Assembly: GCA_002104895.1 (NCBI GenBank)
Contig: MCFG01000135.1
Coordinates: 25,001 to 89,000, forward strand
DNA: 64,000 bases
Direction of reading: 5' to 3'
Origin: Anaeromyces robustus
Lineage: Eukaryota > Neocallimastigomycota > Neocallimastigomycetes > Neocallimastigales > Neocallimastigaceae
Below the pieces are notes generated by a model, which did not search any database, was not told where the DNA came from, and worked only from the letters and a program-made list of their open reading frames with translations. The position numbers and the translations under genes are program-made. Position 1 is the stretch's first letter. Every line of letters starts with the position of its first letter. This document shows positions 37,060-47,739 of this stretch, piece by piece.

Positions 37060-38060
37060 TATTTAATATTTTTTTTTATTTTTTTAATAATATTTAATAT
37101 TCTGAATATTTTTTTATTTAATATTTTAATAAAATTTAATATTTTTGAATATTTTTTGAATATTTTTTTTTATTTAATATTTTAATAATATTTAATATTC
37201 TTTTTTGTTATTATTTTAATAATATTGAATATTTTTGAATATTTTTTGAATTTTTTTTAATTTTAATTAATATTCTTTTTTTATTTAAAATTAAAAATAT
37301 TATTATTTATTAATAAAGAAATTAACATTTTTCAAACTAACTCAATTCAACGATAATTAAAGAATTTTAATTATCATTATTGAAATAGATTTATATTTTT
37401 TAGAATAATTTTGACAGTCAATTAATTTATAATTTATAATTTTTTAGTGATCATCTTCATTTGTTATAATTTATATTTATTTAAATCAAATAAACAAATT
37501 AAACCATAATTCAATAATATCATTTTTATTATAACCATTTTTAATAAGGTTCGAATTCCAGTTTTTAAATTCTCTTCCATTTTATATTAAAAATTTTTCA
37601 AATCAAAAAAAAAATTAATAAAAAAATATAATTTTTAAGTGACTAAAATTTATATTATTACTTTTTTATTTATTATTTATAATCATTTTTTTTAATAAAA
37701 TATAACATCTATAATACGGTTATATTATTTATTACTTATTATTTTATTTATTATTATTCATTTATCAAAAAAAATAAAATAAATATATTTAATTTTATAA
37801 TGAATTTTTATTTTTTTTTAATTTTTTTTAGTAATTAAGTAATATTTATTTATTTAAATATATTAAATAAATAACTTATATAAACAAAATAAATTAACAA
37901 TTTTTATTTTTGTTAATTTAATTTTTTTAAATTATATTATTTTATTTTATAACGTGGCTTTCATAATTTGTGTTTAAAAAAAATTTATTTTTTAATTTAT
38001 TTTTTATGCGCCTCATTGTAAAAATTTAATATGCGCCCCATATCCTATTGCTAAATGTAA
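37060..38060 (+). repeat. dispersed repeat, left arm (inverted copy at 46.6-47.7 kb)
   Basis: In order: an AATATTTTTTGAATATT array (37060-37260), a block containing TTTTTCAAACTAACTCAATT (near 37328), a B-box-like GGTTCGAATTCC (near 37549), CAAATCAAAAAA (near 37600), a long AT block, AACGTGGCTTTCATAATT (near 37952), then two GCGCCYCAT words (near 38010 and 38034). All parts recur in reverse complement at 46585-47735. No coding sequence. Possibly an old non-autonomous element. Confidence 0.6.
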
Positions 38061-38509
38061 CACATTCGTTTTAATTGTTAAATCAACTTTTTCTTTTGTG
38101 TTACTGTAAGTGAAACAATTAGCCGAAAAATAAAATTAAATAAAATAAAGTTAATTTTTTTAAATAAGGAGGAAATTGGAAAAAAAGAAAAAAAAATTTA
38201 TAATTATATATAAAAGTTTATTTATTAATAAAAATTCAAAAAAACAGAAAATAAAATTTATTGTTAATTAATAAACGTAGAATTTTCTTATTTTTTAAGA
38301 TTTTATGATTTTAAATGTGATCATTAATGATATGATGATTTAATAATACAAAAAAAAATTTAATTTTTAACTATAATTTCAATTTCAATAAAATCAATAT
38401 ATTAAATATATTAAATATATTAATTTTTTTAATTAAATAAATGGAATACCATATAATTAGAATATATATGTAATATATATTATTTATTACTTAGAAAAAT
38501 CTTAAAACG

Positions 38510-38544
<35 letters not shown>

Positions 38545-38725
38545 AAAAGAAAAGAAAACCAGCAAACTGTTAATGCTTTGAACAAAATTTATTAATAATA
38601 ATAAATAATTAATAATAAAAAAAAAACTTTATATAAATAATATATTAAAATAAAAAAGTTTTTATATAATTCTTTATTAATTAATAAAAAAAATAAAATA
38701 AAATAACAACAAAATAACAACAAAA

Positions 38726-39514
38726 ATGAGTGAAAGTAAACCAAACAAGTATTTCAAATGTATTTCTAATCGTACTTCAGCTATATTATATTTATGTTTA
38801 TTATTTGTAAGCATAAAAATTAATTTATAAATATAAATGAACTATGAAATATATATATATAGGAATAAAAAATTTAATAATAATTATATATATATTTATT
38901 CTTTTTTTTTTTTTTTTTTTTTTTTGTAAAATATATAAAATAATTTATACTAAATTTTTAAATTAATATATATTTTTTTAAAAAATAATATATATATATA
39001 TATAAATAAAGGTATTTTCCTTGTGTTTTTTAATTTATTCAATATTCAAACCAAGCGCATCTAAATTTATATTTATTGTAGTTGCCATTGTACTTATAAT
39101 ATATATTATTGTTGCACTTTATCAATTGTTAAAAGTAAGTAATAAAATAATAATTTTTTATCAATATATTTGAAAGTTACAATTATTTATTTAAAAATAA
39201 AAAAAAAATAAATAAAAAACTAATTGATAATGTTTATAATGTTTATCTATAAAAATAAATATAATTAGAATGACAAATTAATTTTAGAGAGATATACAAA
39301 GGGATCCTTTATATTTATAGTTATTTTATTCATTATATTAGATCTTTTGATTTATTTTAATAACGAAAAACATTTTATAGAATTGGTAATATTAGATATC
39401 ATTGTAGTTATGATTTTATTATTCGGTCTCCTTACTTATAGTGAATATTATAAAGAAAAAAAAGAAATAAATAATCATACCCAAAATAACAGACAATTAG
39501 AACAAGGAAATTAA
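38726..39514 (+). CDS. small four-helix membrane protein
   Basis: Three exons: 38726-38806, 39012-39134 and 39269-39514, introns GTAAGC...AAG and GTAAGT...TAG, both phase 0, giving 149 residues. After a short polar start (MSESKPNKYFKCISN) come four hydrophobic segments: about 20-46 (SAILYLCLLFVFSLCFLIYS), 52-70 (FIFIVVAIVLIIYIIVALYQ), 82-98 (FIFIVILFIILDLLIYF) and 105-124 (FIELVILDIIVVMILLFGLL). A charged, Asn/Gln-rich tail ends in EQGN. It has no signal peptide and no recognised family; tetraspan topology with both ends cytosolic is inferred. The start has an A-rich leader typical of the region. A copy of its last codons lies downstream at 39880. Confidence 0.65.
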
Positions 39515-39879
39515 AATATATTCAAAAAAAATATAAATAAGGAAAAAAAATAAATAATAATTTTAAAAATATTTATAATATTTTATTATTTATTTTTAAA
39601 ATACGTAATTAAAAGTAATTAAATTATTATTATAAATAAGTAACAATAACAACAACAATAACAATAATAATAATTTAAAATAATCAAATAAATAAACTAA
39701 AAATTTAGGATACTAAAGTATTAAGAGTTAATAATTAAGATATTTTGTCATTTAAAAACAACAAAACAAATATAATATAATAATAAAATTTTTTATATTT
39801 TTTGATATATTGAATATTTTTTAATTTATTTTATATATATATATATATATAAAATAAATTAAAAAAAAATTCATTTTCA

Positions 39880-39916
39880 AAAACAGAATCAGGAGTCAAA
39901 ACAAGGAAATTAAAAT
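39880..39916 (+). pseudogene. duplicated 3' end of the four-helix protein gene
   Basis: CAGAATCAGGAGTCAAAACA followed by AGGAAATTAAAATA repeats the end of the preceding gene (CAGACAATTAGAACAAGGAA then ATTAAAATA at 39490). It encodes QNQESKQGN and a stop. Nothing else of the gene is recognisable upstream. Confidence 0.45.
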
Positions 39917-40395
39917 AGATATATAAAAAGAGCATATTTATATTTATATATTTATATATATGTTTATATTTCATTCAATTATTTTAAAAATAATAATAAA
40001 TAATTTTTAATTTGAATAATAATTAAATTATTTTTTTTATATATTTAAAATATATTATATATAAATAAATATATAAATATATAATGGATTTGAAAATTTA
40101 AAGATTAAAAATAAAAAAAGATTAAAAAAAAATAATAATAATAATTATTAATTAATAAAATTAAAAGTTTAAACGACATAAATTTTTTTAAAGTGTATTA
40201 ATGTTTCTTTCTATATAAATATGGCAATATTGATTTTATATTTTTAATTTTTATTTTTTTAAGGTTTTCAATTATAAATTTTAAGGAAAAAAAATAAAAA
40301 AAAAAAAAAAAGTTAATTCATTTTTACTAAAATTTAAAATCTTTATTAAAGTTTTTAATTCTCCTTTTCCTTTTTTTTTTCTGTATTTAATATAT

Positions 40396-40464
40396 GGACA
40401 TTGTAGTCAAAGTAATGATTATTGTGGATGTTGGGATTATAAATATGGTACAAGTAAAAAATAA
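40396..40464 (+). pseudogene. CBM18 half-domain relic
   Basis: GHCSQSNDYCGCWDYKYGTS, then KK and a stop, corresponds to the end of a hevein-like domain (WCGxxxxHCGxGCQxxYGxC). The leading CCSKYG and the final Cys are lost. It is isolated, without a start or signal peptide. Confidence 0.4.
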
Positions 40465-41274
40465 AAAAAATTTTATATATATATATTTATTTATATATAT
40501 ATAAATAAGTAATATCTTATAAATAAAATAAATGAATAATAGATATATATTTTATTTATTTAGTTATTTATTTACTTATTTATTTATTTATTTATTTATT
40601 TAAAATCTATAAATACTATTTATCCACAAATATTTTTCCATACATATATAAATAAATGATAAATAATAAGTATATTTAAATAATATATATATATATTATT
40701 TAAATTTATATTTTCTATACCTACAAAAATGATAAATTATCAATATATATTATTTAGATTTATTATTATCATACAAAAATGATAAAATATAAATATATTA
40801 ATTAGAGATAATTATTTGAATACTAAAATGATAAAACATACCATTTAGATTTTTATATAAAAAAGAAATTTCATTATTAGTATATAAAGATTTAACTTCA
40901 TTAAATAATTACTATTTTGTATGTATATATATTCATATATTCATATATTTTGATAGATTAATATATAAATATGAAAATATTATTAATTCATGTATTCAAT
41001 TTTATAATATAAAATATAAAATAATATATATATATATATATTAATTTTTACTATATCAATGAATTAATAATATGTAAAAAAAATGAAAAAGAAAAAAAAA
41101 TAATAATAATAAAATAAAAAAATAATAATAAAAAAAATAATGAAAATAATAATAAAAGCTTTTATATTTTTTTTTTTACATTCAACAAAATATTACTGTT
41201 TATACTGAAATTTTTGAAAATATTGTAATATTCTTTTTATTATATAAATAATATTTATGTTTAAGTAGAAACCA

Positions 41275-41409
41275 ATGGGTTTACTTCAATTTGTTGAAAT
41301 TCCAAATGGAAAAAGTAATAAAAAAAAAAAGATATATATTAGTAAATCTTATAATAATTTCAAATTAGTTAAATATAGTACTTTAATTGATACTATATTT
41401 GAATATTAA
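41275..41409 (+). CDS. short open frame, unrecognised
   Basis: A 44-residue frame beginning MGLLQFVEIPNGKSNKKKK and ending in IDTIFEY. Its composition is less repetitive than the surroundings, which is the only reason to list it. It could be a last exon or a relic; no splice partner is evident. Confidence 0.2.
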   Translation: MGLLQFVEIPNGKSNKKKKIYISKSYNNFKLVKYSTLIDTIFEY

Positions 41410-41439
41410 AAAATATTTTGTACAAATATTCTTAAAATT

Positions 41440-41630
41440 AGAGCAAATCAAAAAAATTAATAATCAATTCTCTTTGTTTAATTACTATGATTAATACAAT
41501 AAAAACAGAAAATAAAAAGTATAGATAGGACATGATTTGGTAATTGATTTTCCATCTTTTACAACACTAGCGTCTAATTAATTTATATTTACATCTATCT
41601 CTAAATAATCTCTTATCTTCTTAAAAAATT
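41440..41630 (-). mobile_element. LINE-type C-terminal relic, copy 3
   Basis: The minus strand reads LFRDRCKYKLIRR, a stop, then CCKRWKINYQIMS, aligned with ILRARFGYKIDARVAKAAKM of the copy near 8000. On the plus strand, AATAATCAATTCTCTTTG and ACACTAGCGTCTAAT match 7890-8000. The CPxC knuckle has decayed. Confidence 0.45.
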
Positions 41631-42416
41631 ATTATTTTTATAACTTAATTATAGTGATTTCTATTTCCATTACACTTTTTTTTACATTTAGTATAAAAAA
41701 TAATAAATACTAAATATTTTTGTTAACACAAGATTATGTTAATAAACACTGTGTACGTGATAAATTCATGTTATTTTTACTTATATGTTTATTATTTTTT
41801 TTTATTATTTATTATTTTTTTTATTATTTATTATTTTTTTTTATTATTTATTATTTTTTTTATTTCTTTTTATGTATGTATAATATTTTTTAATTTTTTA
41901 TTACTTATTATTAATAATTTTATTTTTCTTTTCAAGTATAATATTCTTTAAATTTGTATTAATATTTTTATAATTCTAAACAAATGAATTAAATAAATAA
42001 ATATTGTTATATAAGATATAATTATGATAATATAAATATAAATAATTATTATTATATAATATATGGTATATAATATATGGTATGATAATAAATATAAATA
42101 ATTTTTTATTATATAATATATGGTAAGATAATAAATATATAATTTATGATTTTATAATATATAGTATGATAATATATATAATTTATGATCATACAATATA
42201 TTGTATGATAATATATATATAATTTGTGATTTTATAATATATGTTTTTGTTTTTTTTTTTTTTTTAATAAAAAAATATAACTTATAAATTTCATGAAAAA
42301 AATTTTGTTTCTTTAACTTTTCTTTTTTTAAAAAGATGTTTTTTTTTTTTTAATAAATTTTGCAAAAAAAAATGATAAAAAGTATAATAGTTATTTTTAT
42401 TTAAAAAATGTAATTT

Positions 42417-43247
42417 TTATACAATTACATTTTCATTATTAGAGTTGTTCTTTTCTTCATCCTTTTTCATTATTATTCTTTGGTAATAAAAATATAAAGC
42501 ACAAGCTAATATTGGAAATATTATACACATTACGGCATAATAAGAAATTCCAACTTTTAAGAAACTATATGGAAGATTGAAACAAAAGTGAATCCAGATA
42601 GAATAAAGAAGATTTTCTTCTATTTCAAGGAAAATATTCATAATTAAGGCAATAGAACTGATAACAATAACATTAGAAAGAATATAAATAATAATACGCC
42701 AATCTAAGAATTCTGAATCAATAAACCATAAAAGAGTATGCCAAAATGCCCAAACTATACCTTGAATAATAGATCCTTTTAAAAATCCATATTTACGATT
42801 CATTTCTGGTCTTAAATAACCTCTCCATCCTAATTCTTCACCAGTTGGTCCTGAAAAAAGAGAAAGAAAGAAGGATACAATAAAACTATAACCAACTAAA
42901 GAAAAATAATTTTTGAATGGTTTTCCTTCTAAAAGAGATACTATACCTACTGTACTAAAAGTACCACCAAGCATGATTAATCCTGAAATAAGGAAAAGGG
43001 AAATTTTTAATTTACCATGGAAGCAATTTTTTAAAAAATCTATAAACTTTGTATTAGGTTTAAGTTTTCTATAAAGAATAAGAACTGCAAATGTTGGAGA
43101 CCAAGCAGTGATATCTGATAAAATACGCATGGTAAGAGGTGAAGCATGAAATACCATAGAAGCAGTACCACATAAAGCAAGAACTAATCCCCAAAAGAGA
43201 CCATAAGATAAAATAACATAACCCCACATAATATTCATTTTACCCAT
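42417..43247 (-). CDS. CPBP-family intramembrane metalloprotease (CAAX/ABI type)
   Basis: Intronless, 276 residues. Motif 1 is E137-E138-L-G-W-R142 (EExxxR), motif 2 WxxxH with W166 and H170 (AFWHTLLW), and motif 3 H220-F-C-F-N224 (HxxxN). These are the catalytic and metal-binding motifs of the CPBP/Rce1-like protease family (PF02517). About seven or eight hydrophobic helices flank them, and a polar, Lys/Asn-rich tail follows. Members cleave substrates within the membrane; prenyl-protein processing by Rce1 is the known eukaryotic role, whereas GWRG-type members like this one are common in bacteria, including Firmicutes. The bacterial-type motif and lack of introns suggest acquisition by transfer, but this is inference. 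Start: first Met, with a second at codon 4. Substrate unknown. Confidence 0.88.
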   Translation of the reverse strand: MGKMNIMWGYVILSYGLFWGLVLALCGTASMVFHASPLTMRILSDITAWSPTFAVLILYRKLKPNTKFIDFLKNCFHGKLKISLFLISGLIMLGGTFSTVGIVSLLEGKPFKNYFSLVGYSFIVSFFLSLFSGPTGEELGWRGYLRPEMNRKYGFLKGSIIQGIVWAFWHTLLWFIDSEFLDWRIIIYILSNVIVISSIALIMNIFLEIEENLLYSIWIHFCFNLPYSFLKVGISYYAVMCIIFPILACALYFYYQRIIMKKDEEKNNSNNENVIV

Positions 43248-43271
43248 TTTTTTGTTTTATTTTTTTTTTTT

Positions 43272-43372
43272 TCAAAGATAAATATATATTATTATAGAAA
43301 GTTTTGTTTTGCTTTGTTTTTTTCAAAGATAAATATATTATTATAAAAAGTTTTGTTTTGTTTTTATTTTAA
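43272..43372. repeat. tandem duplication in the CPBP gene leader
   Basis: TTTCAAAGATAAATATAT followed by a GAAAGTTTTGTTTTG-like segment occurs twice (43272 and 43322), about 50 bp apart, just upstream of the CPBP start. It may duplicate promoter or leader sequence. Confidence 0.75.
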
Positions 43373-43877
43373 TTATATAGTTTTTAAAATACTGTTATTT
43401 ATAAGTTATTATAATTTATTAATAAAAAGTTTTTTTTTTTTTTTTTCGAAGTAAATAAAAAATAGAAAAAAATTGTACATTTATATATAAAAATTTTTTA
43501 GAAATAAAAAAAAAATTTTTTTACTGATTAACCAATAAAAATAAAGATAAAAATTGACAAAAAAAAAAAAATATCAAAAAATATTAAAAAAAATTAAAAA
43601 AATAAAATAAAAGATAAAATTAAATTAAATTAATTTAAATTGAAAAGTTAATTAATTAATAATTTATTTATTTATTTATTTATAATTTTCCATATAAAAT
43701 TCTAAATTCTAAACTGCCTTTTATTTAAAAAAAAATTTTTTTTAAAAAAAAAAAAAAGGCAGTTAAAAAATTTTTCATTTTATAAATAAAATAAAATAAA
43801 TTAAAATTAAAATTAGAATTAAAATAAAATAAAATAAAATAAAATAAAAAAAATGAATATTATAAAGTATATATTAC

Positions 43878-43880
43878 AAT

Positions 43881-43956
<76 letters not shown>

Positions 43957-43959
43957 TAT

Positions 43960-44030
<71 letters not shown>

Positions 44031-44032
44031 TA
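43878..44032. repeat. TTTA microsatellite
   Basis: About 38 TTTA units with one slip near 43957. The plus-strand open frame through it (Leu-Phe-Ile-Tyr repeats) is not a gene. Confidence 0.92.
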
Positions 44033-44054
44033 TGCATACAAAAAAAGAAAGAAA

Positions 44055-44224
44055 GCAATTATACAAAATAATATGTTTGGTAAAATTTTTATCATAATAA
44101 ATAAAGTTTTTTTTTGGTAAATTAATAAAAGATTATTTATCAAATTTGTATAAAAGACTAATAATTAATTTTTTTTTTTCATTAAAATAAACATTTTACC
44201 AAACATATTATTTTGTATTATTGC
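44055..44224. repeat. inverted repeat with 32-bp arms
   Basis: The arm 44055-44086 (GCAATTATACAAAATAATAT then GTTTGGTAAAAT) is mirrored at 44193-44224 with one mismatch; purine-rich flanks extend the symmetry outward. The loop is about 106 bases of AT DNA. Each arm carries ATGTTTGGTAAA, identical to the first four codons of the large surface protein at 60596. This could be an exon-1 relic in palindromic form or a MITE. Confidence 0.75.
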
Positions 44225-44539
44225 TTTTTTTTTTTTCTTTTTTTTTAATAATGTGGATAAATACTATTTTTTTTCTTTTAAAAATATATACATACATACA
44301 TATACACATTTTATATTATATATTATATATTATATATTATGATAAAAATATTGATAAAAATATTGAATAAAAAATTTTTGTGAAGTAAATAAAAAAAAAT
44401 TCTTTTTATCCTGAGTTATTTCTATTTACTTAATTCTATTTAAAATTATAAATTTAACTAAAGTTTTTCGGATATATAACATTTTTTATTTTTTATTTCT
44501 TTTTTTATTCTTTATTTTTATTATTACTGCTTATTTTTA

Positions 44540-44880
44540 TTTTTAACCTATATCTACTAAACTATTTATTTTTATTTTTATTTTTATTTTTACTGTTTAT
44601 TTTTATTTCTAACTTATATCTACTAAACTATTTATTATTTAATTTTTATTTTTTATTTTTATTTTTATTTTTATTTTTATTTTTATTTTTATTTTTATTT
44701 TTATTTTTATTTTTATTTTTATTTTTATTTTCACTGCTTATTTTTATTTTTATTTTCACTGCTTATTTTTATTTTTATTTTCACTGCTTATTTTTATTTT
44801 TTACTTATATCTACTAAACTATTTATTATTTTATTTTTATTTTTATTTTTATTTTTATTTTTATTTTTATTTTTATGATG
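44540..44880. repeat. TTTTTA hexamer array with interspersed CACTGCTTA and CTACTAAACTATT units
   Basis: Long TTTTTA runs alternate with TCACTGCTTATTTTTA (three close copies at about 44731-44790) and TTATATCTACTAAACTATTT (about 44548, 44607 and 44803). Confidence 0.85.
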
Positions 44881-45469
44881 TATTATTGTATATATTTAAA
44901 TATTTGCATGTCAATATAAATCAAGTATTTTAATTAAAATATAAAAAATATTAAATTTTGTTGTTTGCTATTATTTAATAATATATATATATATTTATAT
45001 ATAACACAAAAATATTTTTATAGAAGCTACATTATAGAAAACACAAAAACAATTTTATCAACTATTTTACAATAATAAATATATAAAGAATATATTGAAA
45101 ATTAGTTAAAAATGTTAAAAAATAATGAAATATATATTTAATTATATATAAAATATTGTAATAATATTTTACTATAAAAATAAAATAATAAATAAACAAT
45201 ATAGTAGATTTCAAAATTAATATATAAATATTTATTATTTTATGTTAAGATATTTTATTATATTTTATAATAATTTACTACATATTATCTTCTCGATAAA
45301 AAAGAATAAATAGAGAATTTATTTCCTATTTATATTTAATAAAAGATTAAATATTATTTCTATTGGTTAATACAATAATATTAAGGGGTTATTTATTTAT
45401 ATAAATAATATAAGTTAATTATGTTATGATAAACACAATAAATATTATTCTGACATTTTTTGTATATTT

Positions 45470-46585
45470 TTTATTTAATATTTTAATAATATTGAATATT
45501 TTTTGAATATTTTTTGAATATTTTTATTTAATCTTTTAATAATATTGAATATTTTTTGAATATTTTTTGTATATTTTTTATTTAATATTTTAATAATATT
45601 GAATATTTTTTGAATATTTTTTGTATATTTTTTGTATATTTTTTATTGAATATTTTAATAATATTGAATATTTTTTGAATATTTTTTGAATATTTTTTTA
45701 ATATTTTTATTGAATATTTTAATAATATTGAATATTTTTTGAATAATCTTTGTATATTTTTTATTTGATATTTTAATAATATTGAATATTTTTTGAATAT
45801 TTTTTGTATATTTTTTATTGAATATTTTAATAATATTGAATATTTTTTGAATATTTTTTGTATATTTTTTATTTGATATTTTAATAATATTGAATATTTT
45901 TTGAATATTTTTTGTATATTTTTTATTTGATATTTTAATAATATTGAATATTTTTTGAATATTTTTTGAATATTTTTTGAATATTTTTATTGAATATTTT
46001 AATAATATTGAATATTTTTTGAATATTTTTTTAATATTTTTATTGAATATTTTAATAATATTGAATATTTTTTGAATAATCTTTGTATATTTTTTATTGA
46101 ATATTTTAATAATATTGAATTTTTTTTGAATATTTTTTAAATATTTTTATTGAATATTTTAATAATATTGAATATTTTTTGAATATTTTTTGTATATTTT
46201 TTGTATATTTTTTATTTAATTTTTTAATAATATTGAATATTTTTTGAATATTTTTTGAATATTTTTTGAATATTTTTATTTAATTTTTTAATAATATTGA
46301 ATATTTTTTGAATATTTTTTGAATATTTTTTGAATATTTTTATTTAATTTTTTAATAATATTGAATATTTTTTGAATATTTTTTGAATATTTTTTTAATA
46401 TTTTTATTGAATATTTTAATAATATTGAATATTTTTTGAATATTTTTTGAATATTTTTTGAATATTTTTATTTAATTTTTTAATAATATTGAATATTTTT
46501 TGAATATTTTTTGAATATTTTTTTAATATTTTTATTGAATATTTTAATAATATTGAATATTTTTTGAATATTTTTTGAATAAATT
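45470..46585. repeat. TTTTTTGAATATT minisatellite
   Basis: More than a kilobase of GAATATTTTTT/GTATATTTTTT units arranged in higher-order blocks, each closing with AATATTTTAATAATATTGAA. No coding sequence. The same short unit forms the array inside both arms of the dispersed repeat. Confidence 0.92.
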
Positions 46586-47735
46586 TATATATGTATATAT
46601 ATTTTATTAAAAAATGATAATAAATAAAAAAGCAATAATATAAACTTTAGACACTTTAAAAGTAAATATTTTTATTAAATTTTTTGATTTGAAAAATTTT
46701 TAATACAAAATGAAAGAATTTTAAAAACTGGAAATCGAGCCTTATTAAAATGATATTGTTGAATTATATTTTAATTGTTTATTTGATTTAAAAAAATAAA
46801 AATGATAATAAATAAAGATTATCATTTATATTTAATTGATTGTCAAAATTATTCTAAAAAATATAAAACTAATTCAATAATAATGATTAAAAAATTTTAA
46901 TTATCATTGAATTGTGTTAGTTTGAAAAATATTAATATATTTATTAATAAATAATATAATTATTATTTTAAATAAAAATGAATATTAAATATTATTAAAT
47001 AAAAAATATTAAATAAAAAAAATATTCAAAAAATATTAAATATTATTAAAACATTAAATAAAAAAATATTCAAAATATATTAAATATTATTAAAACATTA
47101 AATAAAAAAATATTCAAAAATATTCTATATTATTAAAATATTAAAAAAAAAGAATATTAAATATTATTAAATAAAAAAATAAAAAAATAAAATAATTTTA
47201 TTATTTATTTATTTATATATATATATATTATATTTTTATTTATTTAATTATTTAAATCATTACGCGCCCCATTGTGAAATACAACCTATAAATCTTTGTA
47301 ATGGGGCGCCTACTAAAATTTAGTAATGAGGCGCATAATAAATAAATTAAAAAATGAAATTTTTTTTAACATAATTATGAAAGCCACGTTATGAAGTAAA
47401 ATTATTAAAAAAAATATATAAATAAAATAAAATAAAAAATATATATAAATAAATGAATAGAAAGAAACAAATAAATAAATATTTTTTTATTATTAATAAT
47501 AAAAAAATGTTTATTTATTATTATTATAACTTAAAAAAAATTAAAAGAAATAAAATTAATTATAAAATTAAATATATTTATTTTATTTTTTTGATAAATG
47601 AATAATAATAAATAAAATAATTGATAGTAAATAATATAACAATATTATATATGTATATATTTTATTAAAAAAATGATAATAAATAATAAATAAAAAAGTA
47701 ATAATATATACTTCAGGTAAAGTAGATAATTGATT
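46585..47735 (-). repeat. dispersed repeat, right arm(s), inverted relative to 37-38 kb
   Basis: Read on the minus strand from 47735: the long AT block, ATAACGTGGCTTTCATAATT, TATGCGCCTCATT, an AATATTTTTGAATATT array (47165-46975), TTTTTCAAACTAACACAATT, GGCTCGATTTCCAG, GATTTGAAAAATTTTT in reverse, then the start of another AT block at 46680-46590. So this is one nearly full copy followed by the end of another in tandem. The B-box-like word is mutated here. Non-coding; the open frame at 47583-47783 lies inside it. Confidence 0.6.
47264..47313. repeat. G+C-rich short hairpin
   Basis: GCGCCCCATT and AATGGGGCGC are exact inverted repeats around a 26-29 base loop; a further ATGAGGCGCAT lies just beyond. 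Such G+C words are exceptional here and may be terminal sequences of the dispersed repeat. Confidence 0.7.
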
Positions 47736-47739
47736 TTGT

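Larger units (their letters stand above)
31785..38725. other. long gene-poor region downstream of the LRR gene
   Basis: No intact gene. The LRR gene's 3' UTR presumably starts at 31785. The rest is AT simple sequence containing the relics and repeats listed separately. AGCGCATATTTT occurs twice within 31 bp (33437 and 33468), an unusual G+C-bearing word in this background. A short open frame at 34845-35051 (minus) is a by-product of the GGAAAT-like repeat. Confidence 0.55.

Noticed and set aside
37549-37562. GGTTCGAATTCC as the T-arm of a tRNA gene
   Set aside because: No D-arm or acceptor stem is present in the preceding 60 bases; it is a B-box-like word inside a dispersed repeat.
41736-41951. 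71-codon plus-strand frame
   Set aside because: Mostly TTTATTATT repeats encoding Phe/Ile/Tyr; no protein-like composition.
45470-46585. regular repeats that might suggest a CRISPR-like array
   Set aside because: Units are variable A/T minisatellite repeats without unique spacers, no cas gene is present and the genome is eukaryotic.
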